Assembly: GCF_022440845.1 (NCBI RefSeq)
Contig: NZ_JAKNTO010000001.1
Coordinates: forward strand, 2,604,001 to 2,668,000
From: Ruminococcus sp. OA3
GTDB taxonomy: Bacteria; Bacillota; Clostridia; Lachnospirales; Lachnospiraceae
Reading direction: 5' to 3'
DNA length: 64,000 bases
Shown: piece by piece, positions 36,739-45,446 of the stretch
Layout: each line of letters begins with the position of its first letter
Position numbering within the stretch: the stretch's first letter is position 1
The notes under the pieces: model-generated
What the model was told of the DNA's origin: nothing
Seen by the model: only the letters and a program-made list of their open reading frames with translations
Databases searched by the model: none
Position numbers and translations under genes: made by a program

Positions 36739-38142
36739 TCAGTAAGGAAGGATCAATCTTTCGGCCTCCTCGATTCCGACAGTAATGGCCTTGCTTTGTG
36801 AGGAACGGAACGTAGCAAAGTAAGCCTGTTCCAATGCCGATCCAAACTGCATGGCATCATTGGAATCTAAGCTCTCAGTCAGCAAATCCGTATACTGGTC
36901 AAGCTGAAGATGGGGTTTCAGGTAAAAAAGCGGCTGGCCCCAGACTATAAAACTAAAGAGCTTATCATAAACTTCCCGGAGTGATAACAAGTTTGACGCA
37001 GATATTAAGGCCTGCAGGCACAGTGTGTTCGCATGGCCTGCATTGGACTGTCCTTTTATGAAGCAGATACGCTCTTTCAGGGTAGCCTTTTCCTCCGGAG
37101 AGATCAGCGGAAAAAGAAAGGCTGCAAGCCGCCTGCAGGTAATGGCCAGCATATAAAGAGATTCCAAATACAGCAAAGTGTTTTTACGTATGACCGGACT
37201 GCTCCAGTTCACTTTATGGACGCCCCGTTCCGGGGGAATAACTTTTGTTCCTCTTCCGTTGACTGATTCCGCAACACCAAGGTCATTCAGAAGAACAATT
37301 GACCGTCTCACCGTTATGAGTGAGACGGACAGCTCTTCGGATAAAATTCGCGGTGAGGGGAGAAAGGTATCAACCGGATAAACGCCTTTACAGATACGGG
37401 AGACGATTTCGCCTGCAGTGTTGAGGCAAACCTGCGACTTTCCCCATCGATACGGGCTGTTACGTTCTTTCCCACTGTCTAAAACTGGCTGCCAGTCCAT
37501 AGGGGGATATGCCTGATTGACAATGGTCTGCAGCGCAGCAGTATTTCCGCGCTCTTTCAGAGCCAGAATTTCCAGAAGCTTCTTATTCAGTACTTCATGA
37601 TGGCGTTTCCAACGTGCCTTGTCTTTGGCAAGATAGTCAAGATACGTGGGGTAGCTGAAAAGCGTAACGTCATAGTAAAGATCCGTCACAAGGGAGTTTT
37701 GTAGCCGCTTCGCCAAATGTGCGAGGAAATCAACCAGGGGGGAATCCCAGGCGTCGGCAGAGCGGTCCAGAATCAGGCGCAATTCCTCCAAGTCACGGTT
37801 ATCACATATGGACAGACCACAAAAATAAATGCTTGGAAAAATCAGGTCAAAGGTCCGGTGGAAATCTTCAAAATCATCCCCTTGTATCAGAAGCTGTTCT
37901 GGAAACGCCTGCTTCGGGTTTTCAAAGTCATAGAGAACGACCGGCCGTTCAGTTGTTTCATAAGATAAGTAGCCATTTTCACGAAGAAGCTTGAATGCAG
38001 TACGTATCACCATAGTGGAAACACCAAACAAGTTACTGAGTTCAAGGATAGACGGAAGATAGCCGCCTTTTGGATAAAACCCATAGTGGATTCTGATCAG
38101 TAAATAGTTATATATTAAACCATAAAGACTGTTTTCTTTCAC
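36739..38142 (-). CDS. Regulator with two GntR-type DNA-binding domains
   Basis: A 467-aa protein. Residues about 5-70 form a GntR-type winged helix (YPKGGYLPSILELSNLFGVS, then MVIRTAFKLLRENGYL), followed by a helical region, then a second winged helix at about 225-300 (YPVDTFLPSPRILSEELSVS, then ITVRRSIVLLNDLGV) and another helical region. It thus looks like two GntR units in one chain, so a monomer might carry the DNA-binding surface of a normal dimer. The GTG start follows AGGAGG. It is the only minus-strand gene in the signalling island, divergent from the REC-EAL gene, which it may control. Ligand unknown. Confidence 0.78.
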   Translation of the reverse strand: MKENSLYGLIYNYLLIRIHYGFYPKGGYLPSILELSNLFGVSTMVIRTAFKLLRENGYLSYETTERPVVLYDFENPKQAFPEQLLIQGDDFEDFHRTFDLIFPSIYFCGLSICDNRDLEELRLILDRSADAWDSPLVDFLAHLAKRLQNSLVTDLYYDVTLFSYPTYLDYLAKDKARWKRHHEVLNKKLLEILALKERGNTAALQTIVNQAYPPMDWQPVLDSGKERNSPYRWGKSQVCLNTAGEIVSRICKGVYPVDTFLPSPRILSEELSVSLITVRRSIVLLNDLGVAESVNGRGTKVIPPERGVHKVNWSSPVIRKNTLLYLESLYMLAITCRRLAAFLFPLISPEEKATLKERICFIKGQSNAGHANTLCLQALISASNLLSLREVYDKLFSFIVWGQPLFYLKPHLQLDQYTDLLTESLDSNDAMQFGSALEQAYFATFRSSQSKAITVGIEEAERLILPY

Positions 38143-38362
38143 AAGAATAACCTCCTGATAAATACTGCGTTTATTGTACCATAAAATTTCTGAAAAGACT
38201 ATCCGTCGTGGTCGGGAAATGGTGTATATGAAAGGCAGAAAAATGCCCCTGCACGTTACCCCGAATCCATGGAACCGCAGGCGTCTATCTGCCGCATAAA
38301 GGACGATCGTCCTCAGGATCCGTGTGCGGTCTTTGTTCTGTGATTTGCCAAGGTGTATGATA

Positions 38363-38391
38363 TTGCATTTTTTATGTTATTCTGCTAAAAT
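38363..38391 (+). promoter_or_regulatory. Promoter of the REC-EAL gene
   Basis: TTGCAT at 38363-38368 and TAAAAT at 38386-38391, 17 bp apart, with TG of an extended -10 at 38383-38384. The leader to the ATG is about 155 bases and holds a hairpin at 38427-38454 (GGCACCTGGA with TCCGGTGCC). The rest of the gap from 38143 shows nothing clear. Confidence 0.7.
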
Positions 38392-38553
38392 AAACTGATA
38401 ATAAAATGAGCAGGTTACAGATATAAGGCACCTGGATTTATACAGTCCGGTGCCCTCTGTTTATGCACAGGAGATGAACGCGTAAGACGGGATCATCTTA
38501 AAATACAGGGGATCGTTGATCGGTTGGACAATGCAGATTCGGGGGGTGAATCA

Positions 38554-40209
38554 ATGGAATCACATAGAAAGGTATTAATTGTAGAAGACAATCAGATTAA
38601 CAGAGAGATACTCCGGGAAATCCTGTCTTCAGAGTATCAGGTGCTGGAGGCTGAAGACGGACAGGAAGCGCTTTCTGTCCTTCAAAAGCACAGAGATGAA
38701 ATCTCTTTGATCCTGCTTGATATCGTCATGCCGGTCATGGACGGGTTCGCATTCCTGTCGTATGTCAAGAATGAAGCCGCATTTGCCTCGATTCCCGTCA
38801 TAGTAACTACGCAGAGCAACAGTGAGGAGGACGAAGTGGCGGCCCTGTCTCACGGTGCAGCCGATTTTGTGCCCAAGCCTTACCGCCCGCAGATTATTCT
38901 GCATCGTGCGGCAAATATCATCAATCTGCGGGAAACTGCGGCCATGGTCAACCAGCTGCAGTATGACCGGCTGACAGGAATTTATAATAAAGAGTTTTTT
39001 TATAAAAGTGCCAGAGATATTCTGATGCAGAATCCGGACAAGGAATATGATATTATCTGCTCCGATATCGAAAACTTCAAGTTGATCAACGATGTATCCG
39101 GTATTACGGCCGGTGACTGTCTGCTACAGAAAATTGCCGGGCTTTATCGGGAAACCGTGGGTAAAAACGGAATATACGGGCGTATTGGTTCGGATCAGTT
39201 TGCCTGTATGCGGGAACGGGACTGCCCGTATACAGATGATATGTTTATTGAGGTTTCACAACGTCTGAACGCGCGGTCCTCGACAAAAAATATTCTTATG
39301 AAATGGGGGATTTACGCTGTAGAGGACCGCGAACTGCCGATAGAGAAAATGTGTGACCGGGCATTGCTGGCTGCCCGCAGTATAAAAGGACAGTACGGCA
39401 AGTATTTTGCTGTCTATGATGATGCGCTGCGGGATAAGCTGCTGCGGGAGCAGGCCATCACTGACGAGATGACGGCCGCCCTGGCACAGGGACAGTTTGA
39501 GGTTTATCTCCAGCCACAGTACAGGATCGCAGATGGCCGCCTGGCCGGCGCTGAGGCTCTGGTGCGGTGGAAACACCCGCAATGGGGGCTTCAGCCGCCC
39601 TCATCGTTCATTCCGCTGTTTGAAAAAAATGGATTTATCACCAGGCTGGATCAGTTTGTGTGGGACAAAGTCTGTGCGGTGCTTAAGACCTGGGACGATA
39701 AGGGCTATCCTCCGATCTCTGTCTCTGTCAATGTCTCAAGGGCAGACATCTACAATATTGATCTCGCCGGCAATCTTATGCAGATCATACAAAAGTATCG
39801 ACTGACAGCTTCACGGATACCGCTGGAGATTACCGAGAGTGCTTACACGGAAAATCCCAGCCAGATCATTGAAACGGTCCTGTCTTTAAAGAAACTGGGA
39901 TTTGAGATTGAAATGGATGACTTCGGGAGTGGTTATTCGTCGCTCAATATGCTCAACCAAATGCCTTTAAATGTTCTTAAACTTGATATGCATTTTGTGC
40001 AAAGTGAGACGGCGAAGCCAAAAAACAGGAGCATTCTTCGTTATATTATGGAAATTGCCCGGTTTCTGAGGCTTCGTGTCGTAGCGGAAGGCGTTGAGAC
40101 GAAAGAACAGCTGGAACGGCTGCGCGATCTGAGCTGCGATTATGTACAGGGATATTATTTTGCCAGTCCAATGCCTGTTGAGGAGTTTGAAAAACTGATA
40201 AGAGAATAG
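38554..40209 (+). CDS. Response regulator with degenerate GGDEF and EAL domains
   Basis: A 551-aa protein. The receiver domain (1-120) has LIVEDNQINREI, the phospho-aspartate in ILLDIVMPVMDG and the lysine in VPKPYRP. A GGDEF domain (about 135-290) lacks the active motif (GSDQF). The EAL domain (about 305-550) is intact: GAEALVRW, LEITES, EMDDFGSGYSSLN, LKLDMHF, AEGVET, QGYYF. It is likely a phosphorylation-controlled cyclic-di-GMP phosphodiesterase; kinases encoded on both sides could drive it. ATG 38554 follows GGGGGGTGA; an upstream in-frame TTG (38524) lacks an RBS. Confidence 0.9.
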   Translation: MESHRKVLIVEDNQINREILREILSSEYQVLEAEDGQEALSVLQKHRDEISLILLDIVMPVMDGFAFLSYVKNEAAFASIPVIVTTQSNSEEDEVAALSHGAADFVPKPYRPQIILHRAANIINLRETAAMVNQLQYDRLTGIYNKEFFYKSARDILMQNPDKEYDIICSDIENFKLINDVSGITAGDCLLQKIAGLYRETVGKNGIYGRIGSDQFACMRERDCPYTDDMFIEVSQRLNARSSTKNILMKWGIYAVEDRELPIEKMCDRALLAARSIKGQYGKYFAVYDDALRDKLLREQAITDEMTAALAQGQFEVYLQPQYRIADGRLAGAEALVRWKHPQWGLQPPSSFIPLFEKNGFITRLDQFVWDKVCAVLKTWDDKGYPPISVSVNVSRADIYNIDLAGNLMQIIQKYRLTASRIPLEITESAYTENPSQIIETVLSLKKLGFEIEMDDFGSGYSSLNMLNQMPLNVLKLDMHFVQSETAKPKNRSILRYIMEIARFLRLRVVAEGVETKEQLERLRDLSCDYVQGYYFASPMPVEEFEKLIRE

Positions 40210-40224
40210 GGAGGAGGAACATCA

Positions 40225-41424
40225 TTGCCACTTTCACTATATTTCGGATGGGGCCTGATGCTGCCGGTCATTCTGTCCCTGCTCTATGGCGTTATAGCGC
40301 ATCGCGCTCTGACAGCTCTTGACTATCTCCAGAAGAATACCGTATGGGCAAGAATCCGTACCTCCCTCCCGTCCCTGCTGCTGTTTACACTCTGGGGAAT
40401 GGTCAATATTCCGTTACCGGCTGTTTATATCCTTGCCTTCCTCGGTAAGCTGTATCAGCTGCTTGGCAAAAACAACAGCCGTGCGAAGGAACTTTTTATT
40501 ATCAATCTTACACATCTGATGACTATGGCGCTGCATATGATTCTGATCGGCGTCTTTTCGTTGTACATGGAAATGCCGATGAATAGTCTTCTGATGCTTC
40601 CTTTCTGGCGGATTGCCACTGTCAGCACAGTGATGGGGGTAAATATTCTGTTTGCATGGCTGCTTCCGGGATGGAATACGCTTCTTGGCGTGCTCCTTAC
40701 ACAGTCGGAAAGTGAGGAGGTACGGCCTTTTTTAGCTTTTTTATGGTTCTGTAATCTGTTTCTGCTTCTGGACAGTGTGCTTTGCATTGTCAGGACAGAA
40801 TGGAGACTGATGCCGGTATTTTTGATCGGCAGTACGGTTCTGCTGGAGTTTTATCTGATTCGCTTTCTTTGTCACCTGTACAGTCTTTTAAAAGTGCGGT
40901 ATCTCGAAGAGGAACATGACCGTCTGACAAGGGAACTGGCCAGACAGAATCAGAGTGCTGAAAAATGGCGCAAAAGAGGTATACAGGATTCTCTGACAGG
41001 TGCTTTTTCGAGGCGCTACGTCATGGAACGTACAGCCGCATTTCTCCAGTCAGATACGCAGTTTTCTCTCGTTTTTATAGATCTTGATCATCTCAAACAG
41101 ATTAATGACAGGGAAGGGCATCACGCCGGGGACCTTTTTCTCATACAGTTTGCAAAAGAGTTCCAATCCTGCCTTCGCGGTTCTGATATTTTTGCACGGG
41201 TGGGAGGAGATGAATTTGTGGTGCTGCTTTTGGACTGTTCTCTGGAAACGGCGAAAAGACGGATGGAGACAATCCGCACCAGGCTGACAGAACAATACAG
41301 CCCGCCGTTTTCCTTCAGCTTTGGCGTTTCCTGTACTTCTGAAAATATGACAGGCTGTGCGGAAGACTTGTTAAGCCGGGCAGACCATGCAATGTACCGG
41401 GACAAGAAAACCAGAACAGGATAA
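40225..41424 (+). CDS. Membrane diguanylate cyclase with inhibitory site
   Basis: A 399-aa protein. About seven hydrophobic segments fill residues 1-225, followed by a coiled-coil linker and a GGDEF domain (about 245-398) with intact ARVGGDEFVV and RGSD five residues upstream, the I-site used for product inhibition; DLDHLKQIND carries the first metal ligand. It should make cyclic di-GMP in response to an unknown signal at the membrane. TTG 40225 follows GGGAGGAGG; it starts 15 bases after the EAL gene and is likely in the same operon. Confidence 0.87.
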   Translation: MPLSLYFGWGLMLPVILSLLYGVIAHRALTALDYLQKNTVWARIRTSLPSLLLFTLWGMVNIPLPAVYILAFLGKLYQLLGKNNSRAKELFIINLTHLMTMALHMILIGVFSLYMEMPMNSLLMLPFWRIATVSTVMGVNILFAWLLPGWNTLLGVLLTQSESEEVRPFLAFLWFCNLFLLLDSVLCIVRTEWRLMPVFLIGSTVLLEFYLIRFLCHLYSLLKVRYLEEEHDRLTRELARQNQSAEKWRKRGIQDSLTGAFSRRYVMERTAAFLQSDTQFSLVFIDLDHLKQINDREGHHAGDLFLIQFAKEFQSCLRGSDIFARVGGDEFVVLLLDCSLETAKRRMETIRTRLTEQYSPPFSFSFGVSCTSENMTGCAEDLLSRADHAMYRDKKTRTG

Positions 41425-41440
41425 GACAGGAGGTGGAAAA

Positions 41441-42655
41441 ATGCGATTACTGTTACTGACTGCCGCCGCCTATTTTTATTTCAGCCAGAGGTATTTTCAT
41501 ATGACAGAAAAATTCAGCGAAATGCAGTCACCACGCACTTTGCTGTGCCTTCTCTGCTATGTCGTTAACTACTCCTTTTTTTATCTCTGCAGCGTACTGG
41601 AATTTCCACTGACCGTGAACTGGTTTTTATTCGCATTCCTGTTATTTATTGAAACACTTCTTTATAATAAAAGAAAAAAGCGGTGTGCACTGTTTGCTAC
41701 GCTGACGGGGATTTTTTTTGGCCTTGCGGCCAATATTTTCTGCCGCAGCGTCGTAGCTGTCGTGCTGGACAAACCGCTGCAGCACTTTGACAATCACGTG
41801 TCAAGCAGCGCCAATCTGAAGGGGATACCTGTCTTTCTGGGATTTATGCTTACCGGACTGATCATGCACATTCTGAGCCGGCAAGTCTTTATAGAGAGAG
41901 TTCACCGGATACTGAACCATCCATGGCATCAGCCATTTATACTGGAGATGATAGCGGGCCTGTTTTTTTATATGTTCCTCAACCTGCTACTGTATTCAAC
42001 ACCTGTCAACGATGTATTCGTAAAAGTGTGGAGTATTAAATCCAGTATGTTCAGCGTCATTGGACTCTATATCGCAGTCCGGTACACCATCCGTATCTGT
42101 GATATGGAGGATTACAGAGAAAAAAACCGGAAGATTCAGCAGATGCTGGAAGAACGGAGCCGTGAGGAGGAAGAGCTGCGCAGGCAGGCTGCCATAGACC
42201 CTCTGACAGGCCTTTATAATCGGCAGTATGCGGATGAGAAGGTCGAATCCATGTTGAAGCAAAAAGTTCCTTTTACCATCTGTTTTTTTGATCTGGACCA
42301 TCTCAAGAAAGTCAACGACCAGTTGGGCCACGAGGAAGGCGACCACTATATTCTGACAGCTACGGAGCACATCCGAAGTACCTGCAGGTGCGGAAAAGAC
42401 CTGCTTTGCAGATACGGAGGGGACGAGTTTCTGATCCTGTTTGAAGGGCTGATGGCGGAAAAGGCAGAGAAGAAGGCGGAGGCAATCAACGATGATCTTT
42501 GCGCGTATGGGATTGCTGAAGCCTTCCCGTATTCCCTGTCACTGAGTTACGGTGTGGTGGAGAGTCCTTTGTTTTCAGACGTGACAGCCATGCTTCAGGA
42601 GGCTGACCGGAAAATGTATATGCAAAAACGTAAAAAACAGCTGACACGGAGTTAA
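41441..42655 (+). CDS. Membrane diguanylate cyclase without inhibitory site
   Basis: A 404-aa protein similar in plan to its upstream neighbour: about six membrane helices (residues 5-225), a coiled coil, and a GGDEF domain (about 245-400) with CRYGGDEFLI and FDLDHLKKVND. The I-site position reads CGKD instead of RxxD, so product inhibition is probably lost. ATG 41441 follows AGGAGGTGG; the open frame reaches back into the previous gene but that part lacks an RBS. The pair may be an ancient duplication. Confidence 0.87.
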   Translation: MRLLLLTAAAYFYFSQRYFHMTEKFSEMQSPRTLLCLLCYVVNYSFFYLCSVLEFPLTVNWFLFAFLLFIETLLYNKRKKRCALFATLTGIFFGLAANIFCRSVVAVVLDKPLQHFDNHVSSSANLKGIPVFLGFMLTGLIMHILSRQVFIERVHRILNHPWHQPFILEMIAGLFFYMFLNLLLYSTPVNDVFVKVWSIKSSMFSVIGLYIAVRYTIRICDMEDYREKNRKIQQMLEERSREEEELRRQAAIDPLTGLYNRQYADEKVESMLKQKVPFTICFFDLDHLKKVNDQLGHEEGDHYILTATEHIRSTCRCGKDLLCRYGGDEFLILFEGLMAEKAEKKAEAINDDLCAYGIAEAFPYSLSLSYGVVESPLFSDVTAMLQEADRKMYMQKRKKQLTRS

Positions 42656-42676
42656 TCCCTGCTTCCCTGAAAAGTA

Positions 42677-42705
42677 TTGCTTTTCAAAAAATAGTTAGAT
42701 ATAAT
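42677..42705 (+). promoter_or_regulatory. Promoter of the second hybrid kinase
   Basis: TTGCTT at 42677-42682 and perfect TATAAT at 42700-42705 with 17 bp between. Confidence 0.72.
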
Positions 42706-42750
42706 GTGATCAAGGTAAAAGTTAAAGACAGATAAATTAGGAGAATGATT

Positions 42751-45111
42751 ATGGATGAACAGCGTTACCGTTTGGAGAAGAAGGCAGGGTATTTTAAATG
42801 GATGCTGGACGAATATGTGGGAAATGTTTATGTCTGTGATATGGAGACATATGAACTTTTATACATGAATCAAAATGCCTGCGAAACGCTGGGAACTCCG
42901 ATGAAAAAACTGATCGGCCGAAAATGTTATGAAGTGATCCAGGGAAGAACATCCCCGTGCCCTTTTTGTACGAATGATCGCATAACAGAAGATGAATTTT
43001 ATGAGTGGGAATTTTTTAATCCCGTGTTAGACCATAAGTTTATGATCAAAAACCGGGTTATCGACTGGGAGGGACACCGGGCGAGACTTGAACTCTCACA
43101 CGATAATGACAGCCTGGAATATAAGCTTGCGAAAAAAAACCGGGAGCGGTCAGCGATTCTGAGGACAATTCCGGGAGGTTTTGCCCGTTTGGATGCCCGT
43201 GATATGAGGACTGTACTGTGGTATGGCGGCGATTTTCTTCGGCTTATCGGTTATACAGAAGATCAGTTCGTAAATGAACTGGACTCTCAGTGTACTTATG
43301 TACATCCCGACGATCTGGAACGGGCGATCAGCGTCATGCTGGACTCAAAAGTGACCGGTGAGGATACGACTCTGGAAACACGTATCATAACCCGCGACAA
43401 CAAGGTCAGAATACTGACGATGACCTTCAGCTATGTCAGCAGCGAAGAAAGCTGGGATGGCATAGAATCTTTTTACAGTGTCGGCATTGATATTACAAGA
43501 GATCGAAAGGAGCAGGCGAGACAGCAAAAAGCACTGGAAGATGCCTGTCAGGCGGCACAGGTTGCAAGTGCCGCCAAATCCAATTTTCTTTCTTCAATGT
43601 CACATGATATCCGCACCCCCATGAACGCCATAATGGGAATGGCGGCTATTGCCCGGGCGAACCTGAATTCGCCGGATAAAGTCCATGACTGCCTGAATAA
43701 AATAGGCACTTCGAGTAAACATTTGCTCAGTCTGATCAATGAAGTTCTGGATATGTCCAGGATTGAGAGCGGAAAGATAGATCTGGCTTTGGCGCAGGTT
43801 AATCTGCCCGGTATACTGCAGAGTGTTATGGATATGTGCGGACCGCTGATCAATGAAAAGCGTCAGCACTTTCAGGTCAGTATCGGACAGGTACGGCACG
43901 AAGAGGTAATTGCAGACGGAGACCGGCTGTGTCAGATTTTGGTGAATCTTCTTTCAAACGCCATTAAATATACAGAGGAGGAAGGGTCAATCATACTGAG
44001 AATCAACGAACAGTATTCCCAGGTTCACGGAAAAAGCCAATATGAGTTCACCTGTATTGACAGTGGGATAGGAATGTCAGCGGAATACATTTCCCATATC
44101 TTTGAACCTTTTTCTCGGGCTGAAGATCCCCGGATAAGCAAACTTCAGGGCACAGGTCTTGGAATGACGATAACAGAAAACGTTGTCCGTATGATGAATG
44201 GCACGATTCAGGTGGAGAGTGAGCTGGGAAAAGGCAGCAAATTTACGGTATCTGTACCAATGGAATGGTGCGAACAGGAGGAATCATGCAGCGATGAATT
44301 GCTGGGACAGCCGGTACTTGTCGTTGATGATGACCAGATAACATGTGAAAATGCGGCTGCACTTCTAAATGAATTGGGTATGCGCGGATACTGGGTCATG
44401 TCTGGGAGAGAAGCTATCCGTTGTATAACAGAGGCTCACGACCGGAAAGATGATTTCTTTGCTGTTATTCTGGACTGGATCATGCCGGAAATGAATGGTC
44501 TGGAGACGGTCAGGGTGATCCGTGGAAAACTGGGTGACGATGTCCCGATTATAATTATATCAGCCTACGACTACTCTGATATTGAAGAGGAGTTTATAAG
44601 TGCGGGTGCAGATGCATTTATCACAAAACCTCTTTTCAAGTCAAGAATGCTGCAGGTACTGCAGTTATTCATCTCCTCCGGGGAGTCCGGCACAGCCCAT
44701 ACAACAGATGAGAAAAGGAATCCGGTGTTTTCCGGAAAGAGAATACTGCTGGCGGAGGATAATGAGGTCAACCGTGAAATTGTTATTGAATTACTCCGGG
44801 TACATAATATTGATGTAGATGCAGCAGAAAACGGACAGGAGGCACTGGAAATGTTCGAGGCTTCAGAACCGGGAACTTATCATGCCATTCTAATGGATAT
44901 CCAGATGCCTGTTTTAAATGGCTACGATACAACGGCAGGAATAAGATCTTTAAAGAGGGGGGATGCGCAGAGTATCCCCATTATAGCATTGACGGCGGAT
45001 GCATTCGCCGCTGATATCGCCCGCTCGCGAAAAGCCGGAATGAATGACCATATCGCAAAACCTGTAGACGTGAACTACCTGCTGGAAACTCTGGAGGAGT
45101 GGATGTGCTGA
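42751..45111 (+). CDS. Hybrid sensor histidine kinase with two receiver domains
   Basis: A 786-aa soluble kinase. PAS 1 (about 12-130) has a cysteine motif (RKCYEV, SPCPFCTND); PAS 2 (about 132-260) begins TIPGGFARLD. HisKA carries the histidine in SHDIRTPMNAIMGM (about 287); the ATPase domain shows LLSNAIKYTE, DSGIGMS and GTGLGMT. Two receivers follow: about 520-640 (phospho-aspartate in LDWIMPEMNG) and 665-785 (LMDIQMPVLNG). No Hpt domain, so the output partner is elsewhere. ATG 42751 is seven bases after AGGAG; ATG 42745 is too close. Confidence 0.9.
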   Translation: MDEQRYRLEKKAGYFKWMLDEYVGNVYVCDMETYELLYMNQNACETLGTPMKKLIGRKCYEVIQGRTSPCPFCTNDRITEDEFYEWEFFNPVLDHKFMIKNRVIDWEGHRARLELSHDNDSLEYKLAKKNRERSAILRTIPGGFARLDARDMRTVLWYGGDFLRLIGYTEDQFVNELDSQCTYVHPDDLERAISVMLDSKVTGEDTTLETRIITRDNKVRILTMTFSYVSSEESWDGIESFYSVGIDITRDRKEQARQQKALEDACQAAQVASAAKSNFLSSMSHDIRTPMNAIMGMAAIARANLNSPDKVHDCLNKIGTSSKHLLSLINEVLDMSRIESGKIDLALAQVNLPGILQSVMDMCGPLINEKRQHFQVSIGQVRHEEVIADGDRLCQILVNLLSNAIKYTEEEGSIILRINEQYSQVHGKSQYEFTCIDSGIGMSAEYISHIFEPFSRAEDPRISKLQGTGLGMTITENVVRMMNGTIQVESELGKGSKFTVSVPMEWCEQEESCSDELLGQPVLVVDDDQITCENAAALLNELGMRGYWVMSGREAIRCITEAHDRKDDFFAVILDWIMPEMNGLETVRVIRGKLGDDVPIIIISAYDYSDIEEEFISAGADAFITKPLFKSRMLQVLQLFISSGESGTAHTTDEKRNPVFSGKRILLAEDNEVNREIVIELLRVHNIDVDAAENGQEALEMFEASEPGTYHAILMDIQMPVLNGYDTTAGIRSLKRGDAQSIPIIALTADAFAADIARSRKAGMNDHIAKPVDVNYLLETLEEWMC

Positions 45112-45144
45112 TATTTACATATGGATTTCAGGTGGAAATACAGG

Positions 45145-45150
45145 TATAAT
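45145..45150 (+). promoter_or_regulatory. -10 box before the hydrogenase maturation operon
   Basis: Perfect TATAAT 39 bases before the first gene; at 17 bp upstream only a poor -35 (TGGATT) is found, so the promoter may need an activator. Confidence 0.45.
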
Positions 45151-45188
45151 AAAGGAAAGAAACGCAGTTTATCCGGAGAGGAGTATGT

Positions 45189-45446
45189 ATGACAACCAGG
45201 GTAGCAGTCATGGGGATCATTGTTGAGAAAACGGAATCAGCGGGGAAGCTCAATACACTGCTTCACGAATACGGGGACTATATTATCGGGAGAATGGGTA
45301 TTCCCTACAGAAAGCGTGGAATCAATATTATTTCAGTATGTCTTGAGGCCCCTCAGAATACGATTTCAGCGCTTGCCGGGAAAATAGGAAATATTGAAGG
45401 GATCAGTGTAAAGACTTCATATTCCAATGTTGCCTATGAAGAGTAA
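45189..45446 (+). CDS. TM1266-type regulator of the iron-only hydrogenase system
   Basis: An 85-aa ferredoxin-like protein: MTTRVAVMGIIVEKTESAGK, then IIGRMGIPYRKRGINIISV and NTISALAGKIGNIEGISVK, the pattern of the small TM1266 family found with hydE/hydF genes and named a putative regulator of the hydrogenase system. How it acts is not established; its fold is like that of NikR/ACT-type ligand-binding domains. RBS GAGAGGAG precedes the ATG. The following hydE starts inside it (20-base overlap), so they are coupled. Confidence 0.85.
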   Translation: MTTRVAVMGIIVEKTESAGKLNTLLHEYGDYIIGRMGIPYRKRGINIISVCLEAPQNTISALAGKIGNIEGISVKTSYSNVAYEE

